Assembly (NCBI RefSeq): GCF_037038585.1
Contig: NC_092560.1
Span: forward strand, 83,366,049-83,430,048
Direction of reading: 5' to 3'
Origin: Patagioenas fasciata
Taxonomy: Eukaryota; Chordata; Aves; Columbiformes; Columbidae
Length of the DNA: 64,000 nt
Under the pieces are notes generated by a model. The model searched no databases and was not told the DNA's origin. It saw nothing but the letters and a program-made list of their open reading frames with translations. Below, one piece after another: positions 48,630-60,568 of the stretch (the first letter of the stretch is position 1; every line of letters begins with the position of its first letter). The position numbers were made by a program, and so were the translations under genes.

Positions 48630-49454
48630 ATGTGAAGGATGATCCTGGGGGCAATTTGATGTTCTTCATCTCAGCAGCCTGCTTGTGCCATAGCCCAGGG
48701 CCAGCCTGTACACTGAATTTGGTTGAGGTTGGCCACCACAATAAAGACGTGTTGGGACGAGCGGGTGCCGACAGATGCTGCAGTCGCCTTTGTCTCATTT
48801 TCGAAATAAAAGAAGAAAGTGAAGAACAGAGGCTTACTTTGAGGCCTTGCCAATGAATACAGGTTGGTGTAGGCGTGCCTGATGGAGGACGAAATTAAAT
48901 CTTTTCAAGTGGGGTGACCTGCCCATGATCAAAGAGCAGATCGGAGAAAACCAGTCACTTAATGGTTTTGTGGCTGTGACTGCTGGGTGTCACCCCCTCC
49001 TGTTCAGTTACGGTCAGAGAGGCCTGAGGAAGAAATCAAGTCCTTTAGGTAATACATAGGTTTAACTTTTTCTGGGACTTCTGTTTGGGATACATCTCAT
49101 GAAGAACCACCACACCTTGTGAAGCAGACGCCAGCTTTGATGTCTGAAGATCTGAGAGTGACATGCTTCACTGTTTTGCTGCCTGATTTAGGAGAACTGT
49201 TGCTGCTCACAGAGGGTGGAGGAAGGTGTCTTCGAGGCCTGGTGTCACTACTGACTCATGTAGGAGGACATCTCATCACCCTCAGTTTCCATTTGTGTGG
49301 AGTGGACAAGGAGATGCTGGTCTCCCACGCTCTGGTTTTGTGAAACCTGCAGTAGCCAAATTACCTTTGAGGTCTCTGTCCTTTTTTCTTCCAGATTTGG
49401 TTGAATGGGTAAACATGTGCTGAAGCTCTTGGCAGAAGAGAGATGATGTGAACC
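48630..49454. other. CTIF intron 3, no feature recognised
   Basis: Unique sequence. Confidence 0.45.
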
Positions 49455-49599
49455 ATTCCAGGGCAGTGGTGGAGTCACCATCCCTGGAGGTGTTTAAAAG
49501 ATGTATAGATCAGGATCTCAGTGACATGGTTTAGTGCTAGATTTAGATTATGGTTGGACTCGATGACCTTAATGGTCCCCTACAACCAAAATGATTCTG
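49455..49599 (+). mobile_element. CR1 3' tail fragment (intron 3)
   Basis: 'ccagggcagtggtggagtca', 'gacatggtttagtgctagat' and 'ctacaaccaaaatgattctg'. About 145 bp. Confidence 0.88.
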
Positions 49600-49920
49600 A
49601 TTTCCTCCAAGGCTTGGTCAGGGGATCACTGCTGGGTTTCTGTGGCACGTCTGAAGTTCTCGATGCCATTCTGGGTGCTGTTGATGCTCCTTCTCATCCC
49701 CATCCATGTGCATAAATGAGATATCTAACACATCCTTGGCTAACATGTCTCTTCTGAGGTTGTCCGAAGGGAACACAACCACAAAGGCTGGACCTTTTCG
49801 TATGGAGTCCAGAAGATCTTGCAGGCTTAATCTTCTGTACTTCCAAGCCCATCAAGTCCTTTGGTGCTGTATTGTCACACAGATATGGGTCAGACCTTCT
49901 CCTGGTGGGACAAGAGCTCC

Positions 49921-50038
49921 AATCATAGAATCATAGAATAGTTTGGGCTAGAAGGGACCTTCGAAGCTCATCTAGTTCAGCCCCCTGGATGAGAAGGGAC
50001 ATTTTCACCCAGCTCAGGTTGCTCAGAGCCCCATTCGG
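49921..50038 (-). mobile_element. CR1 3' tail fragment (intron 3)
   Basis: 'aatcatagaatcatagaata', 'gggacattttcacccagctc' and 'aggttgctcagagccccatt': reversed CR1 end. Confidence 0.88.
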
Positions 50039-52802
50039 TGTCTCTTCTGCTGTTCCTTTACCAAAGCAGTGAGGAGATACCATCCCAGATTGGAGAGGTT
50101 TGGGGAAGGTGGACATGGACCTGGGGAGGGAAGGAACAGAGCCAAAGTTGTTGGTTTTTTTCTGCATGATGTTTTTATAAGGGTAAGCTTTCTGTTTTTC
50201 ATAGAGCTTTATGAAATACATTGAGAAGAAAAGCTGGAATTATGCCCCTAGGAAAATGTTTAAAATATTTTTTATTTTTTTTTGTACTTTGAAATCATTA
50301 AAGTAATTGGTTTTGTAGAAATCGTTTCATAGAAAATATGGAGTGGTTGTTCTAGAATAGACTGAGTAGAGCAGGAAGATTTTGCATCAAATACTTGGAG
50401 TCCAGTGTCAACATTCTGCATAACTAGAAGATTTAGCTGCAGCCTGAAGTGGGTGTGTGAAAACCTCCTCTGCTGCAGAAAAACCTCAAAAAGGACTTTT
50501 TACCTGGTAGCTGTCTTCTCTTCTGACCAGGATTAAGACTCAGATGTGGGGAGTCATTTGAAGGACAGTCCAGGGAGCTTCTTGTAAATGCTGTGGCGGG
50601 ACAATTGTTAATGTTGGGGGATATCTCAAAGGCTTTTGTGTCCTGAGAAACCCTCTAGATTTCTGTTGAATTTCCTTTTCTTCTGCCTATGAACACTGTA
50701 CATTGAATATTGAGATTTGGTTTTTTGCTACAATTGAATGTGAATGCCATCAAGAATCCACTGATGTCTTCATACCACTTAAGACATACGGTATCACCAC
50801 GGTTGGTCTACACCTCTACCAACTTCATCCATACTTACCATCACCGAGAGCAACCATGTAGGTGATCACTGTGTTTCCATTTATTACCTGTGCGTCAGGG
50901 AAAGCAATTTCCTTTTTCCACAAATCATCTTTTTCAAACTCACACTGAAGCAGCAGAATGTATTCGCTCCTGAGCTGGTGAAGGGAGAAGGATTAATTAT
51001 TTCACGCTGCAGAGAGCTGGTAGCCACGAAGGTGGAAATTGCAGTGTAAGTGAAACGGATTATTATTGCTAATTAAAATGCAAATGTGTGATATGACAGC
51101 GAGTTTCCTAGTGTTAATGTGCACAAGCCTCGCTCTTCCCAAGAGGGTGAAGAGCTTGGCCGGGACGATTGGCGTGGATGAGAGGAGCTGCTAGGAATCG
51201 GTCTTTGGAGGGGGTGACATTTCCATCCCAGCCGCGAAGGTCCCATCTCCTGCTGGTGAGTGTAGACCATGAATGGTTGGTGGATGAACCCAAATAAGAG
51301 CTGGGAATTAGAGTTCAAGGTTTTTTTGTGGCGTGTTGGTAGAGACTAAGAGAGTCTTGGTCTTTTGAGGACACAAGAGAGTGCAGTGGGGCCAGATGGT
51401 GGGGTTTTTATGTTTTTTACGATGATGCTGGTAAAGGATTTTTGTTGCTGGGTTGTAGTTTTTTAGGGAATGATTGTTACCTGTGTAATCTCACCCACTC
51501 CTCCAGCATCACCCATGAGGTTGGTGTGAGCTTCCCTGCCACAGGAGGTCTGCAGAGAGGGGTCATTTTAGCACAAAAAGGGCTTTATTAGATGACACAA
51601 AGACACCACAACCACCTGGGAGGGTTTCTGGTGAAGGTATTTCTATTCCAGGGACTTGGTAGCCGTATAAAGTTGTTAATCTTCGGGAATTAGTCAGAAG
51701 TTTAGGTAAAGTATTGAGCCTGGCTGTGCTAGTGAGTCTGAACATGAGTGTATTTAGGTTGTACTTAGCTGGACTGTTTCAGCTTCAACAGAAGTTTCAG
51801 GAGTTTTTAGTTCAGCAATTTTTATTTTAAAATAATTTAATTTTAAATATTAATATCAATAGGGTGTGATAAAGGTAAGGAACGTGAACAGGGAGTGACA
51901 CAATCCGATTTAATGAAAGTGGTAGCCCCGATTTTTACCTAACAGGTTCATGCCGTACCCGTTCGCTTGTCTCGTTGAGTTTGGACGTTGATGCATGGTG
52001 GTACTGATCTCCTCGTTTCTCACAATGGTTTTATTGTGGACAGCCATGTTTCTGGAATTCGCAGGGCCTCAGCTTGTCTGCAGGTGACCGTGACCAAAAG
52101 TGGAGTCAACCGCATATGACCGAATGGTGATATTTGTTTTTAATTTATTTTTTTTAAAGCAAAGGGTGCAGACACTGACTTGGTCCCACGGTAGCATTGG
52201 CACAAAAATTTTCCATGCGTAGAAGAACAAGATGTTCAGTGTGTAGAACAGAGCGAACTGGTGGTTATTATAATCTTTTAAACAACTGGGTGGTGAAGGT
52301 TCGGTTCTCCCAACCACCTTTTCAGTTGACGGGCGCCTTTTCCCACGTCAAAGATTATTTACGCTTCTCAGGATGCCTGCAAGACTCTCTCTTCCCCAAG
52401 GCTTCCTGAAGCAACCACCTCCAACAAACTGCATCAATCAAGGTTTCTTTTCTTCCACACCAGTTTAAGAGCTCCCTTAACCTTGAGCCTGTTGGTATTT
52501 CTCATCAGAAGATTCAGGTCGCAGTGGGGCAAGGAGGGAAGAAGGTGCTTTCTGCTGTCTTTGGGGGGGAAAAACCTCAACCTCTCAAATTTCATCGATA
52601 TACAACTTGAAAACCAGTTGACCGCCTCTTTTGAAGTCAGTACTCATTTTAGGCTGTAGGAACCATGGAATACTTAACTTTACTTGAGACTTACTAGGTT
52701 TGAGGATGGAGAACGTAAAGCTGGCACAACACAGAAACCGGTACTGATGCATTTTGCTTCCAGTCCCTCGTGTTGGGTGAATACTTCCATGATTTACATG
52801 TA
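50039..52802. other. CTIF intron 3, no gene seen; possible enhancer-like patch
   Basis: Unique sequence. 50985-51110 holds GATTAATTA, GCTAATTAAA and an exact octamer ATGCAAAT (51078-51085) close together, as in POU/homeodomain-bound enhancers. This is speculative. 51820-51870 is AT-rich. Confidence 0.4.
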
Positions 52803-53150
52803 AAATCATAAAATCATAGAACAGTTTGGGTTGAAGGGACCTTCCCAGCTCCCCCAGTGCCACCCCTGCCATGACAGGGACATCTTCACCAGCTCAGGTT
52901 GCTCAGAGCCCCGTCCAGCCTGGCCTGGGATGTCTCCAGGGATGGTTCAGCCACCACCTCTCTGCCCAACCTGGGCCAGGCTCTCACCACCCTCAGGGAC
53001 AACAATTTCTTCCTCATGTCCAGCCTGAGTCTCCCTCCTTTAGTTTAAAACCATCACCCCTTGTCCTATCACAACAGGCCCTGCTCAAAAGTCTGTCCCC
53101 ATCTTTCTCATAGATCCCTTTTAAGTCCAGAAAAGCCACAATAGGTTCTC
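52803..53150 (-). mobile_element. CR1 3' region, about 350 bp (intron 3)
   Basis: 'aaatcataaaatcatagaac', 'cttcccagctcccccagtgc', 'ccgtccagcctggcctggga' and 'cttgtcctatcacaacaggc'. Almost collinear with 6141-6485. Confidence 0.92.
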
Positions 53151-54079
53151 CCCAAGCCTTCTCTAGTCTATGCATGGAGAAAAAATAAAACCTACCTCCT
53201 CTATCTTCATGAGGATTAATATGCATATTCAGCCGTGCCACATCCTTTGAAACTGCTTGTATATCCTTAATTCCCCTCCCAAGCCTAAACCAACTTTTCA
53301 GTCAGTTTTTCCCTCTGTGTAGTCCACCGTTTGGGTCCAGCTCCTCACATACCTGAAAACAATTGGAGTTGGCCAGAAGACAACACAACACAAATAACTA
53401 TTTTTGTGCATTACGGAGCTGTTCCAAATTTTCTCATTATTCTTCTAACACTTGTTCTGCTGTCAAGCAACCTGCAGGTTTCTTGTTCAGCCGGCAGCCC
53501 TCAGGGCAAGGTGAGTCATGTGAAAACCAGAATAACTCACCAAACCAACCGTATCTACCCAAACATCCCACAAAGTGCTTCGGGAGAAAGGTGAATATTG
53601 TCAGGGTAATTGCTCCAAAAGCTTTGCTCAGAGGCTTGGGAAAGACCTTTGAAGTGACCTAAGATGATTAAAAAAACATGAAATCATGGAGCGCAGAATA
53701 TTCACCTCTTTCAAGTACTTTGAAAATCTGGGAAATACCAAGGGGAGCAAGTGTTTCAGGACTGGTGTGAGGGGTGACGCTTCAAGAGGGTTTCTCATGT
53801 CTCACACGTCCTTGTGGGACTACCCAGATCTCTGTGGACACTGCCATCGGCTAAGACCAGGGCAGAACCACCTTGAACTTCAAGAGTGAAGTAGAACAAG
53901 GTGTGAACTCTTTGCACACAACGGCCAAGTCCAGGTCCCTTATCTTGGGGCACAGACCAGGGCCCAGCTCCACCGGTGCCGCGTGGGTTGGATGGGGCAG
54001 AGACACAGCTGCACAGCAGACATGAAGCCACCTAAGGTGATGCTACCCAGTGGGCCAGCACAGGCCTTAACACATGTGA
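53151..54079. other. CTIF intron 3, no feature recognised
   Basis: Unique sequence. Confidence 0.45.
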
Positions 54080-54165
54080 GAAGATTCAGGCAAGATATGA
54101 GGAAGAAATTTTTGACACACTAGGTGGGCTTTGAAGGTCCCTTCCAACCCAAACCATTCTATGAC
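54080..54165 (+). mobile_element. CR1 fragment with internal deletion (intron 3)
   Basis: 'agattcaggcaagatatgag' and 'gaagaaatttttgacacac' jump directly to 'ggtcccttccaacccaaacc' and 'attctatgac', missing the middle of the CR1 3' region. Lies 235 bp before the SR-rich exon. Confidence 0.8.
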
Positions 54166-54399
54166 TACAGCACTAGAGCTGAATCTTATCTTCACTGAAG
54201 CCTCCCACAATGTCATCCCTTTGCAATGTGTAAGCAGAACATGGCAGAGGACTCCAAGAAAGCCCTGTGAATGGACATGGTTTTGTAGGAACTTGCACGT
54301 GTTTGGGAGCTGGAGCTCTCCTGGCTCACCAGGTTGGTGTTTTTTGTGGGCGTGGGATGGCGTTACCCTTGACTAAAGCCACCTGTTTGTTGTTTCTAG

Positions 54400-54522
54400 G
54401 AAGAGTGGGATCACAGCAGCAGCGGGAGCACAGGATCCCGGCCGGGCTCAGGCTCCAGACGTGGGTCTGGATCCAGGTCCGGCAGCCGCGGGAGAAGCAG
54501 CCAGTTCAGGCAATCAACCAAG
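54400..54522 (+). CDS. CTIF: CTIF Ser/Arg/Gly-rich exon, probable cassette (residues 89-129)
   Basis: A 123-nt exon, phase 0 at both ends, runs from acceptor gtttctag|g to donor aag|gtatat. It encodes 41 residues: EEWDHSSSGSTGSRPGSGSR, then RGSGSRSGSRGRSSQFRQST and K. The sequence is dominated by GSR/SR dipeptides, is basic after the first four residues, and is surely disordered. Because it is symmetric, inclusion or skipping keeps the CTIF frame. The donor is weak (gtatat rather than gtaagt), which fits alternative splicing. I do not recall it in the main mammalian CTIF isoform, where the SRG segment joins NG(S/N)K almost directly. It could be an alternative or bird/reptile exon. A frame that is open for chance reasons remains possible, since the upstream codon is a stop. 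Confidence 0.7.
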
Positions 54523-57500
54523 GTATATCTGGTAGCGACGTGCCGAAGTCGTGTCCTTTGCTTGCTGTTTATCGGAGGCGTCCTCCGAGCGACGTGTTCT
54601 CTGTGTGTGTCAACACGTAGGGTGTGAGTGCGTGTCAGTTATGAAGGACACCTCAAAGACCTACTTAATTCACGCATAATTAGTAATGTGGCTGTAGTTG
54701 TCTTTCAGCCTCAACAAGTCTCTTGAGATGTGCTGAGTGCCTTAATATTGGGAAAGAATTCCCTAGTCAGCTGGTTTAGTGCAAAGGAAATTAGCTTTTT
54801 TTCTTCTTTTGAAGTCTTAATATTTCAATTTTAGGAAATTAAGAGATGTCTGTAATTGGTTTTGGCAAGTCTTCATTAGAAGTTGATAGATGGGTGGATA
54901 CCACACAGGTGGTGTTAAATGTTGACCTTGAGTCCAAGTGCTTTGCATGGGAGCCATCAGCAGGGCTAGATGGGGAATTACCTTCCCTGCCGCAGAAGAC
55001 TATCTGAATTTAGGTTTGATTTGGCTTTAGATCCATTCCTTAAAGTCAGACCAGGGACCTCTTCTTCTGCACACATGAGCGTTGGTTGGGTCACAAGTGG
55101 TGGGCGCACTCTGAGAGATTTGTATCCAGTGGTCAAATTCCTGGTCAATTCATCCATTTCATCCATCCTGGAGATTCTGAAGAAATAATTTGTCCTCCTG
55201 AGCAATGTCCTGGTGGCAGAGGACCCACAGAACTGTGTCGTTGCTGAAAAGTGACGTTTTTTTCTGGTAGGATTGAGACTAAGCGTATATTTCTTTCTTT
55301 GAGCAGGGATAATACTGTTTTTCTCAAAACAGCTTTATTTTTCTTATGAAAACTTGCAGTTTTCAGCAACAAAACCTTTAATCGAAGCCTTTTCAAACAG
55401 TTTGGTATCTATCCATTTTGTTTTCTACCAAAGTGCAGCTGGGAGGTATAGGCAGCTGAAAAGGAGGAAAGTTGGCGGAATCTTCTCAAATGTAGAAGCA
55501 AAAAACGCTTAACAAGTAACACATGGCACGAGATTATCCATGAATTTATACCAGGGGCTCAGCCAGCCACCTGGTGTTGTTCTGTGTTAACGCAAAGCAC
55601 CGTGGCGAGCTAACGCTCCTGCGATCGTGCGACGAAGAGTGTGATTTTATATTCGTAGAGGTTTGCTGGAGGGTGGTAACGAAGAGCGGCGAGAGGAGCT
55701 GGTGGGACACTGAGCTGGGCTTTGCAAAGCTGCAAACGCTGCCTTGGTGGGGAATTCGCTGAAGCTGCAGACGTGGGTGAACGATCGGGGTCCCCGCAGC
55801 TGTTGGCCTTGTCCGTCCCTCTGTTTGCGGGGGCAGCTCCAGGGTTTAGGTGACATTGTAGGGAGATTATGTGGTTGGAGGACAGAGGTTATGGACATGA
55901 ATTTAAACCATATTTGCATGTAGGTTCTGCTTTACCAAATCTCTGGTCTCTCCTACACCCAGACTGTATGTTTTATTGTACTATTTGTAATCAAGCCCAG
56001 AATAAATTCAATGTATTTCCCATCTTTCCTCAATGTAACCTTTTTCTAAAGGTGGTGTTCTAAAGTACTTTATATTCTCAGTATCTCCGTAGTGACATAC
56101 AAAGTCAAGAGTGTCCGGAAACATTTGTTATATGTGTGGAAGAGTATAAAAAAGTTACGCTTTCAGAAATGGAGAAGCCTTGGTATTTATTACATTAGTT
56201 TCAACTTGAATGTACCTTCTGTAAACCATTTAAAACAGTTCATGATGTTACTGAAATTCACATATACCATGAAATTTATATTCCATAATGTTATCGTAGC
56301 AAACTGATGCATGACACAGTGCTGTTTTAATACTTTCAGTAAGTTCCTTTAATGTAAGTAAATGATCCTTCCTAAGACATCTGTAAAATAACCATTAATA
56401 CTTAAACAAAAATGAAATGACCAGCTTAATATTTTAAACTCCGTGCTATAATAGCATAAACCATAAAACTGAGCAAAAACTAAACAAACTAAAACTAAAT
56501 CTCTCGTGAGTATTGCTGTTATTCTTGTCAGTGTGTCTCTTAATCATCTTTCCTAGTGGCTTAATTAATTTCCAGCAGTACTAACCCCTCCATGGTGAAA
56601 ATAATTATCTAAAGCTGAGGGTTGGTTCATTGGGAGCTTCACATTAAAAATGGTGATGGTTATAATTGTGGTCCTTGGGGAACAGAAACAAGTCACTTCT
56701 TTTCTTCAATACATGATTTTTTTTTTCTTATTTTTTTATCCCTGAACTTGAAAATTGGCTTTTTTTAAGTCTTATTATTAAGTTTTGGTACCATGCTGTG
56801 AGCATTTTAGCGGCACAGGTTCACTTGGGTAGCAAGCGTCCTCCTGCCTCGAGAGTCGAGACCGAAAGTGGTTATAAAAACAAGTCAGTGAAGACCAAAA
56901 AAATAGTCTCAAAATGATCGTAGTGACTCGCAACTTAATGACAAGGTGTGTTATCGTTTGGTCCTGGTGCCGTCGCGATGGAGAAGTCCTGTACCGAGAT
57001 GAATTTAGGCAACAATTTTAGGATGCAACCTGATGCATTAAGAACCTTCTACTTAAATTTTTGCTATTTAATATCTTTATTGCTGATTTGGCTGGTCTTC
57101 ATTGCAGCTGGTTACATGTTCATGGTCTTTCTTCCTGAACCCAAATTACTTCATTCTTGGGAAATCCGATTTTAGCCAGCCCATTGACAGATACTTAAAA
57201 TATTCCATATCCTTAGGAAACCTAAAAAGAGATGGATTTGTCTGAAAGAAGAGGTATCTCTTTGTTGGATTATAGCTATGAAGACCTGTACATGTTTATT
57301 TTCATTATAATACATGAAGATCCTTCTAAGGAGTTAGAAAACTAATTTCTCTCCTTGCTGGGAGAAAATTTTCTTTCCATTTGCCTCGAAGAAAGATCTC
57401 ATCTTCCGTGATTGATCATTAGAATTTTAGATATTTCTGGTAGTTTGTTTCTATGCAGAGCCATGTTGACGTCAAATATTAAAATCATAATCTGTAGACC

Positions 57501-58289
57501 CCTTGAAGGAGACAAAAAAGGATCAATGTGGTTGCGTTTGGAATATCTGGTGTCTGAATTTGTTGTTGTGTTGGGAATGGCTGCGAAGTGTGACTATCTG
57601 TAGGGTGCAGCGGGGATGTATAATACGTCCTGCTCATTGGAAAATATTGCTCATTTTATGGGCAGATTGAGGTTTGGGACTTCAGTAAGAAATGGACACA
57701 TTTCTATGAGTTTTTAGTGTCTTGGTTACTATTAATAATAGTTGAAAATAGCAGAAATTTTAGGGTGGGAAATATACAGAAGCCACTTTCTCCACCACGT
57801 GTTTCGCAAGAGTGGGACCTTTTGGGTAGAAATACTTCAATAATCTGAATATGTACAATATTATGAATAATCTAAGTATGTGTAAGAAATATTGGGGGAA
57901 AATGGGTAATACAGGATTCCCTATTTGTAATGCATTTATCTGTAATGCATTTACATGTCTATCCCATATGAGTCAAGCCTCCATGGGAAAATTCAAGGTG
58001 CTTTGCAGTTGTCTGAAAGCTTCTCTGAATTCCTACCTGATTATACCATGATGCTTGTGCTTCTCAGGGGAAGGAACCATCAGCTTCTTGTTGGTGGGAC
58101 GTGTATTGGAATAATTGTGTGAGCTCATTTGATGGTGTACATGGGCAAGGTGGCATGGTGTGGGGTTCTGATGTCTTCTGCCTTTTGTTAGGGCAACAAA
58201 AAGTCATGCCACCATGACTCCTTGACAAAGCAGAATGACTTTCCCCATCCTTTTTGGTGACAACAGGCTCTGGGAGCTGCTGGTGAAGA
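54523..58289. other. CTIF intron 4, no gene seen
   Basis: No exon or repeat family recognised. 55860-57760 is markedly AT-rich and free of CR1. It includes an inverted octamer ATTTGCAT at 55912-55919. The absence of insertions over some 3.7 kb contrasts with the neighbouring DNA and might mark constrained sequence. Confidence 0.45.
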
Positions 58290-58945
58290 GGATCTCCATC
58301 CCTGAAGATACTCAAAAGCCATTTAGATGTGGTCTTGGCCATCTGGTTGGACCAGCTGAGCTCCAGAGGTCACTTCCTACCTCAGTTGGTGTGTGACTCT
58401 GAAGATGGGTGTCTTTATGGTGGGAATGTCAGCTTGCCCACTGGACCTTGGTGGATCTTGGAGACATCCAAAAGCCATTTAGATGTGCTCTTGGGCACCT
58501 GGTTGGACCAGATGAGCTCCAGAGGTCCCTTCCCACCTCAACTGCTCTGTGATTCATAAGTTGGGTGTCTTCTAGGCGGGGATGTCAACTTGCCCACTGG
58601 ACCTTGGTAGGTCTTGGAGACATTCAAAAGTCATTTAGATGTGCTTTTGGGCACCTGGTTGTAGGGTTGAACCAGATGAGCTCCAGAGGTCCCTTCCCAC
58701 CTCAACTGGTCTGTGACTCTGAAGTTGAGTGTCTTCTAGGTGGGCATGTCAGCTTACCCACTGGACCTTGGTAGGTCTTGGAGACATTCAAAAGCCATTT
58801 AGATGTGATCCTGGGTACCTGATTGGAACTGATGAGCTCCAGAGGTCCCTTCTGAGCTCAGCTGGTCTGTGACTCTGAAGCTGGGTGTCTTCATGATGGG
58901 CATGTCAACTTGCCTGCTGGACCTTGGTGGGTCTTGGAGGTTGTG
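58290..58945 (+). repeat. About four tandem copies of a 156-bp unit derived from a CR1 tail
   Basis: The landmark 'atttagatgtg' recurs at 58321, 58477, 58633 and 58797, giving spacings of 156, 156 and 164 bp. Each unit contains a CR1-like end ('ttggaccagatgagctccag', 'aggtcccttcccacctcaac') followed by about 60 bp of non-CR1 spacer ('cttgcccactggaccttgg'). Copies differ at scattered positions. The frames through it are repeats, not genes. Confidence 0.9.
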
Positions 58946-59226
58946 GACTGTGGGGTAGGAGGACGGGGATGGAATCAGAGCTGAGCCTACATGTTGTCTG
59001 CTCCGTGTTGTCCATGGCTTTGTGTTCCCAAGGCTGAAACTGGGTCACCCTTTGCCTTCACGAGGCGTTTTTGCAGAGGGTGAAGGAACTTTGCATTGCA
59101 GTGAGTGTGGATTAACCAGGAGGAGCAGAGCTGGACACCTCCGTGGCCAGCGGTGGGAGAGGCTGTGCCATGGTCTGGATTGTGCCTCGTACCTTCCATG
59201 AGTAACCGCCTTTCCCTCCCTCCTAG

Positions 59227-59300
59227 AACGGCAACAAGGAGACCTCCCTCGATATGCTGGGCACGGACATCTGGGCTGCCAACACCTTTGACTCCTTCAG
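59227..59300 (+). CDS. CTIF: CTIF coding exon, residues 130-154 (split codon)
   Basis: A 74-nt exon has acceptor ccctcctag|a (strong pyrimidine tract) and donor cag|gtaagc. It encodes NGNKETSLDMLGTDIWAANT, then FDSF, and leaves two bases (AG) of the next Ser codon. The block LDMLGTDIWAANTFDSF is a conserved signature of CTIF and matches memory exactly. It starts in phase 0, so it can follow either the SR-rich exon or coding exon 2 directly. The donor lies about 95 bp from the left end of a probable LTR in the next intron. Confidence 0.94.
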
Positions 59301-59394
59301 GTAAGCCGAGTTTAAAACGCAATCAGTCTACTTTGAGCATCCTACACGCTTAGGATGGGTTTTAAATCCAGACATCTGAAACCAGTACCAATAC

Positions 59395-59848
59395 TGATAC
59401 CTAAAATCAGCAATTAGTAATAAAACAAGTCTATACTAATAAGGGTCCTAGATTTTAGGTGTTTACAAAGTTAATAAGGTTCACAGCTGTTAGGTGTTAG
59501 GCGCTTGCTAGGAGTTAAGTCACAAGGATGGTTTTTGTTAAGATAAGCAGGACAAGGTTAGAAGACCTTCTCTCAGAAGACAAGGTAGTGACACCAGCGT
59601 GAGCAGAATACAAGCCGAATAACAAAGGGATGTGATGCAGATGCAAACAATTTATTGGAAATGTAATGAATATGTATGGTCTGTGTGAATATAACCTGTG
59701 TCTGGGAATAGTTTGGGGCCCCGACTAGGCGAGAACGATTCCCATGGGAGCCGATGTGTCAATAAAGAATGCTTGCTTCTAAAATTGTAAATTGGTTTTA
59801 TGTTAGAAGGTTGGGGTTTTTTTCTTAATAAGCTAATTTACGGTATCA
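59395..59848 (+). mobile_element. Probable solo LTR, 454 bp (intron 5)
   Basis: The ends form a perfect 7-bp inverted repeat, TGATACC (59395-59401) and GGTATCA (59842-59848), with TG...CA termini. An AATAAA signal at 59761-59766 lies 82 bp before the right end, as in R-U5. The text upstream of it ('ggggccccgactaggcgaga') reads like an LTR promoter/R region. No clean target-site duplication is visible and no internal viral sequence is present. The boundaries are therefore a proposal, and the family is unknown to me. Confidence 0.6.
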
Positions 59849-59884
59849 ATCTGATTACTTGTAGCTGCCCAGGCAAGACTTGAG

Positions 59885-60000
59885 GCAAGACCAGGTTGGA
59901 CGGGGCCTTGGGCAACCTGGTCTAGTGGAAAGTGTCCCTGACCATGGCAGGGCTGTTGGATCTTTAAGATTCCTTCCAACCCAAACCATTCTGTGATTCT
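59885..60000 (+). mobile_element. CR1 3' tail fragment (intron 5)
   Basis: 'gaccaggttggacggggcct', 'ccctgaccatggcagggctg' and 'aacccaaaccattctgtgat'. Directly follows the probable LTR. Confidence 0.88.
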
Positions 60001-60568
60001 ACTCTACCATTAATTGGCCGTGCAATCATGTGTTGGCTTTGCAGCTGCCATGAAGAGCTCTCAGCTGCTGTTCTGAAATGGGGAAAGCGGTGAAATACAC
60101 TTTCTGTCCAGTTTTACACATCTCTCTGTGCCTGCAAGAGTCTATAGGGCTTGAGATCCCACCTTGGACTTGCTCCAGGCTGTTGGAGCAGGCAGGTTGT
60201 GCAGGACCAGAGAGAACATCTCCATGGCATGGACCAGACCTCTACCTGTTGCAATATCTGCTTGGTACAGAGAGCATGTAGAGCTTGCTGAGTGTGTGCT
60301 GCGTGAGGCATCAAAATTTGAGGTTTAGTGCAAGCAGCAGGAGTTCAGCATCTCCAAAAAAACCCTGGAAGAAATGAAAAGGAATGCCATGCAGCAGCAT
60401 GAAGGTCGGAGGTCTGCATCCATGTGCTCTGCAGCAGGCAGTGGTGCTTCCAGAAGCACCAGCTTTGCTTGTCTGTAGGCTCCACGTGCCCTCTGCTCTT
60501 CAGCTTGTTGCCATTTAACCACTAGTGGACTTTCTTTCTTTGTTTTTTCCCCTGTTTTTCTCTCCTAG

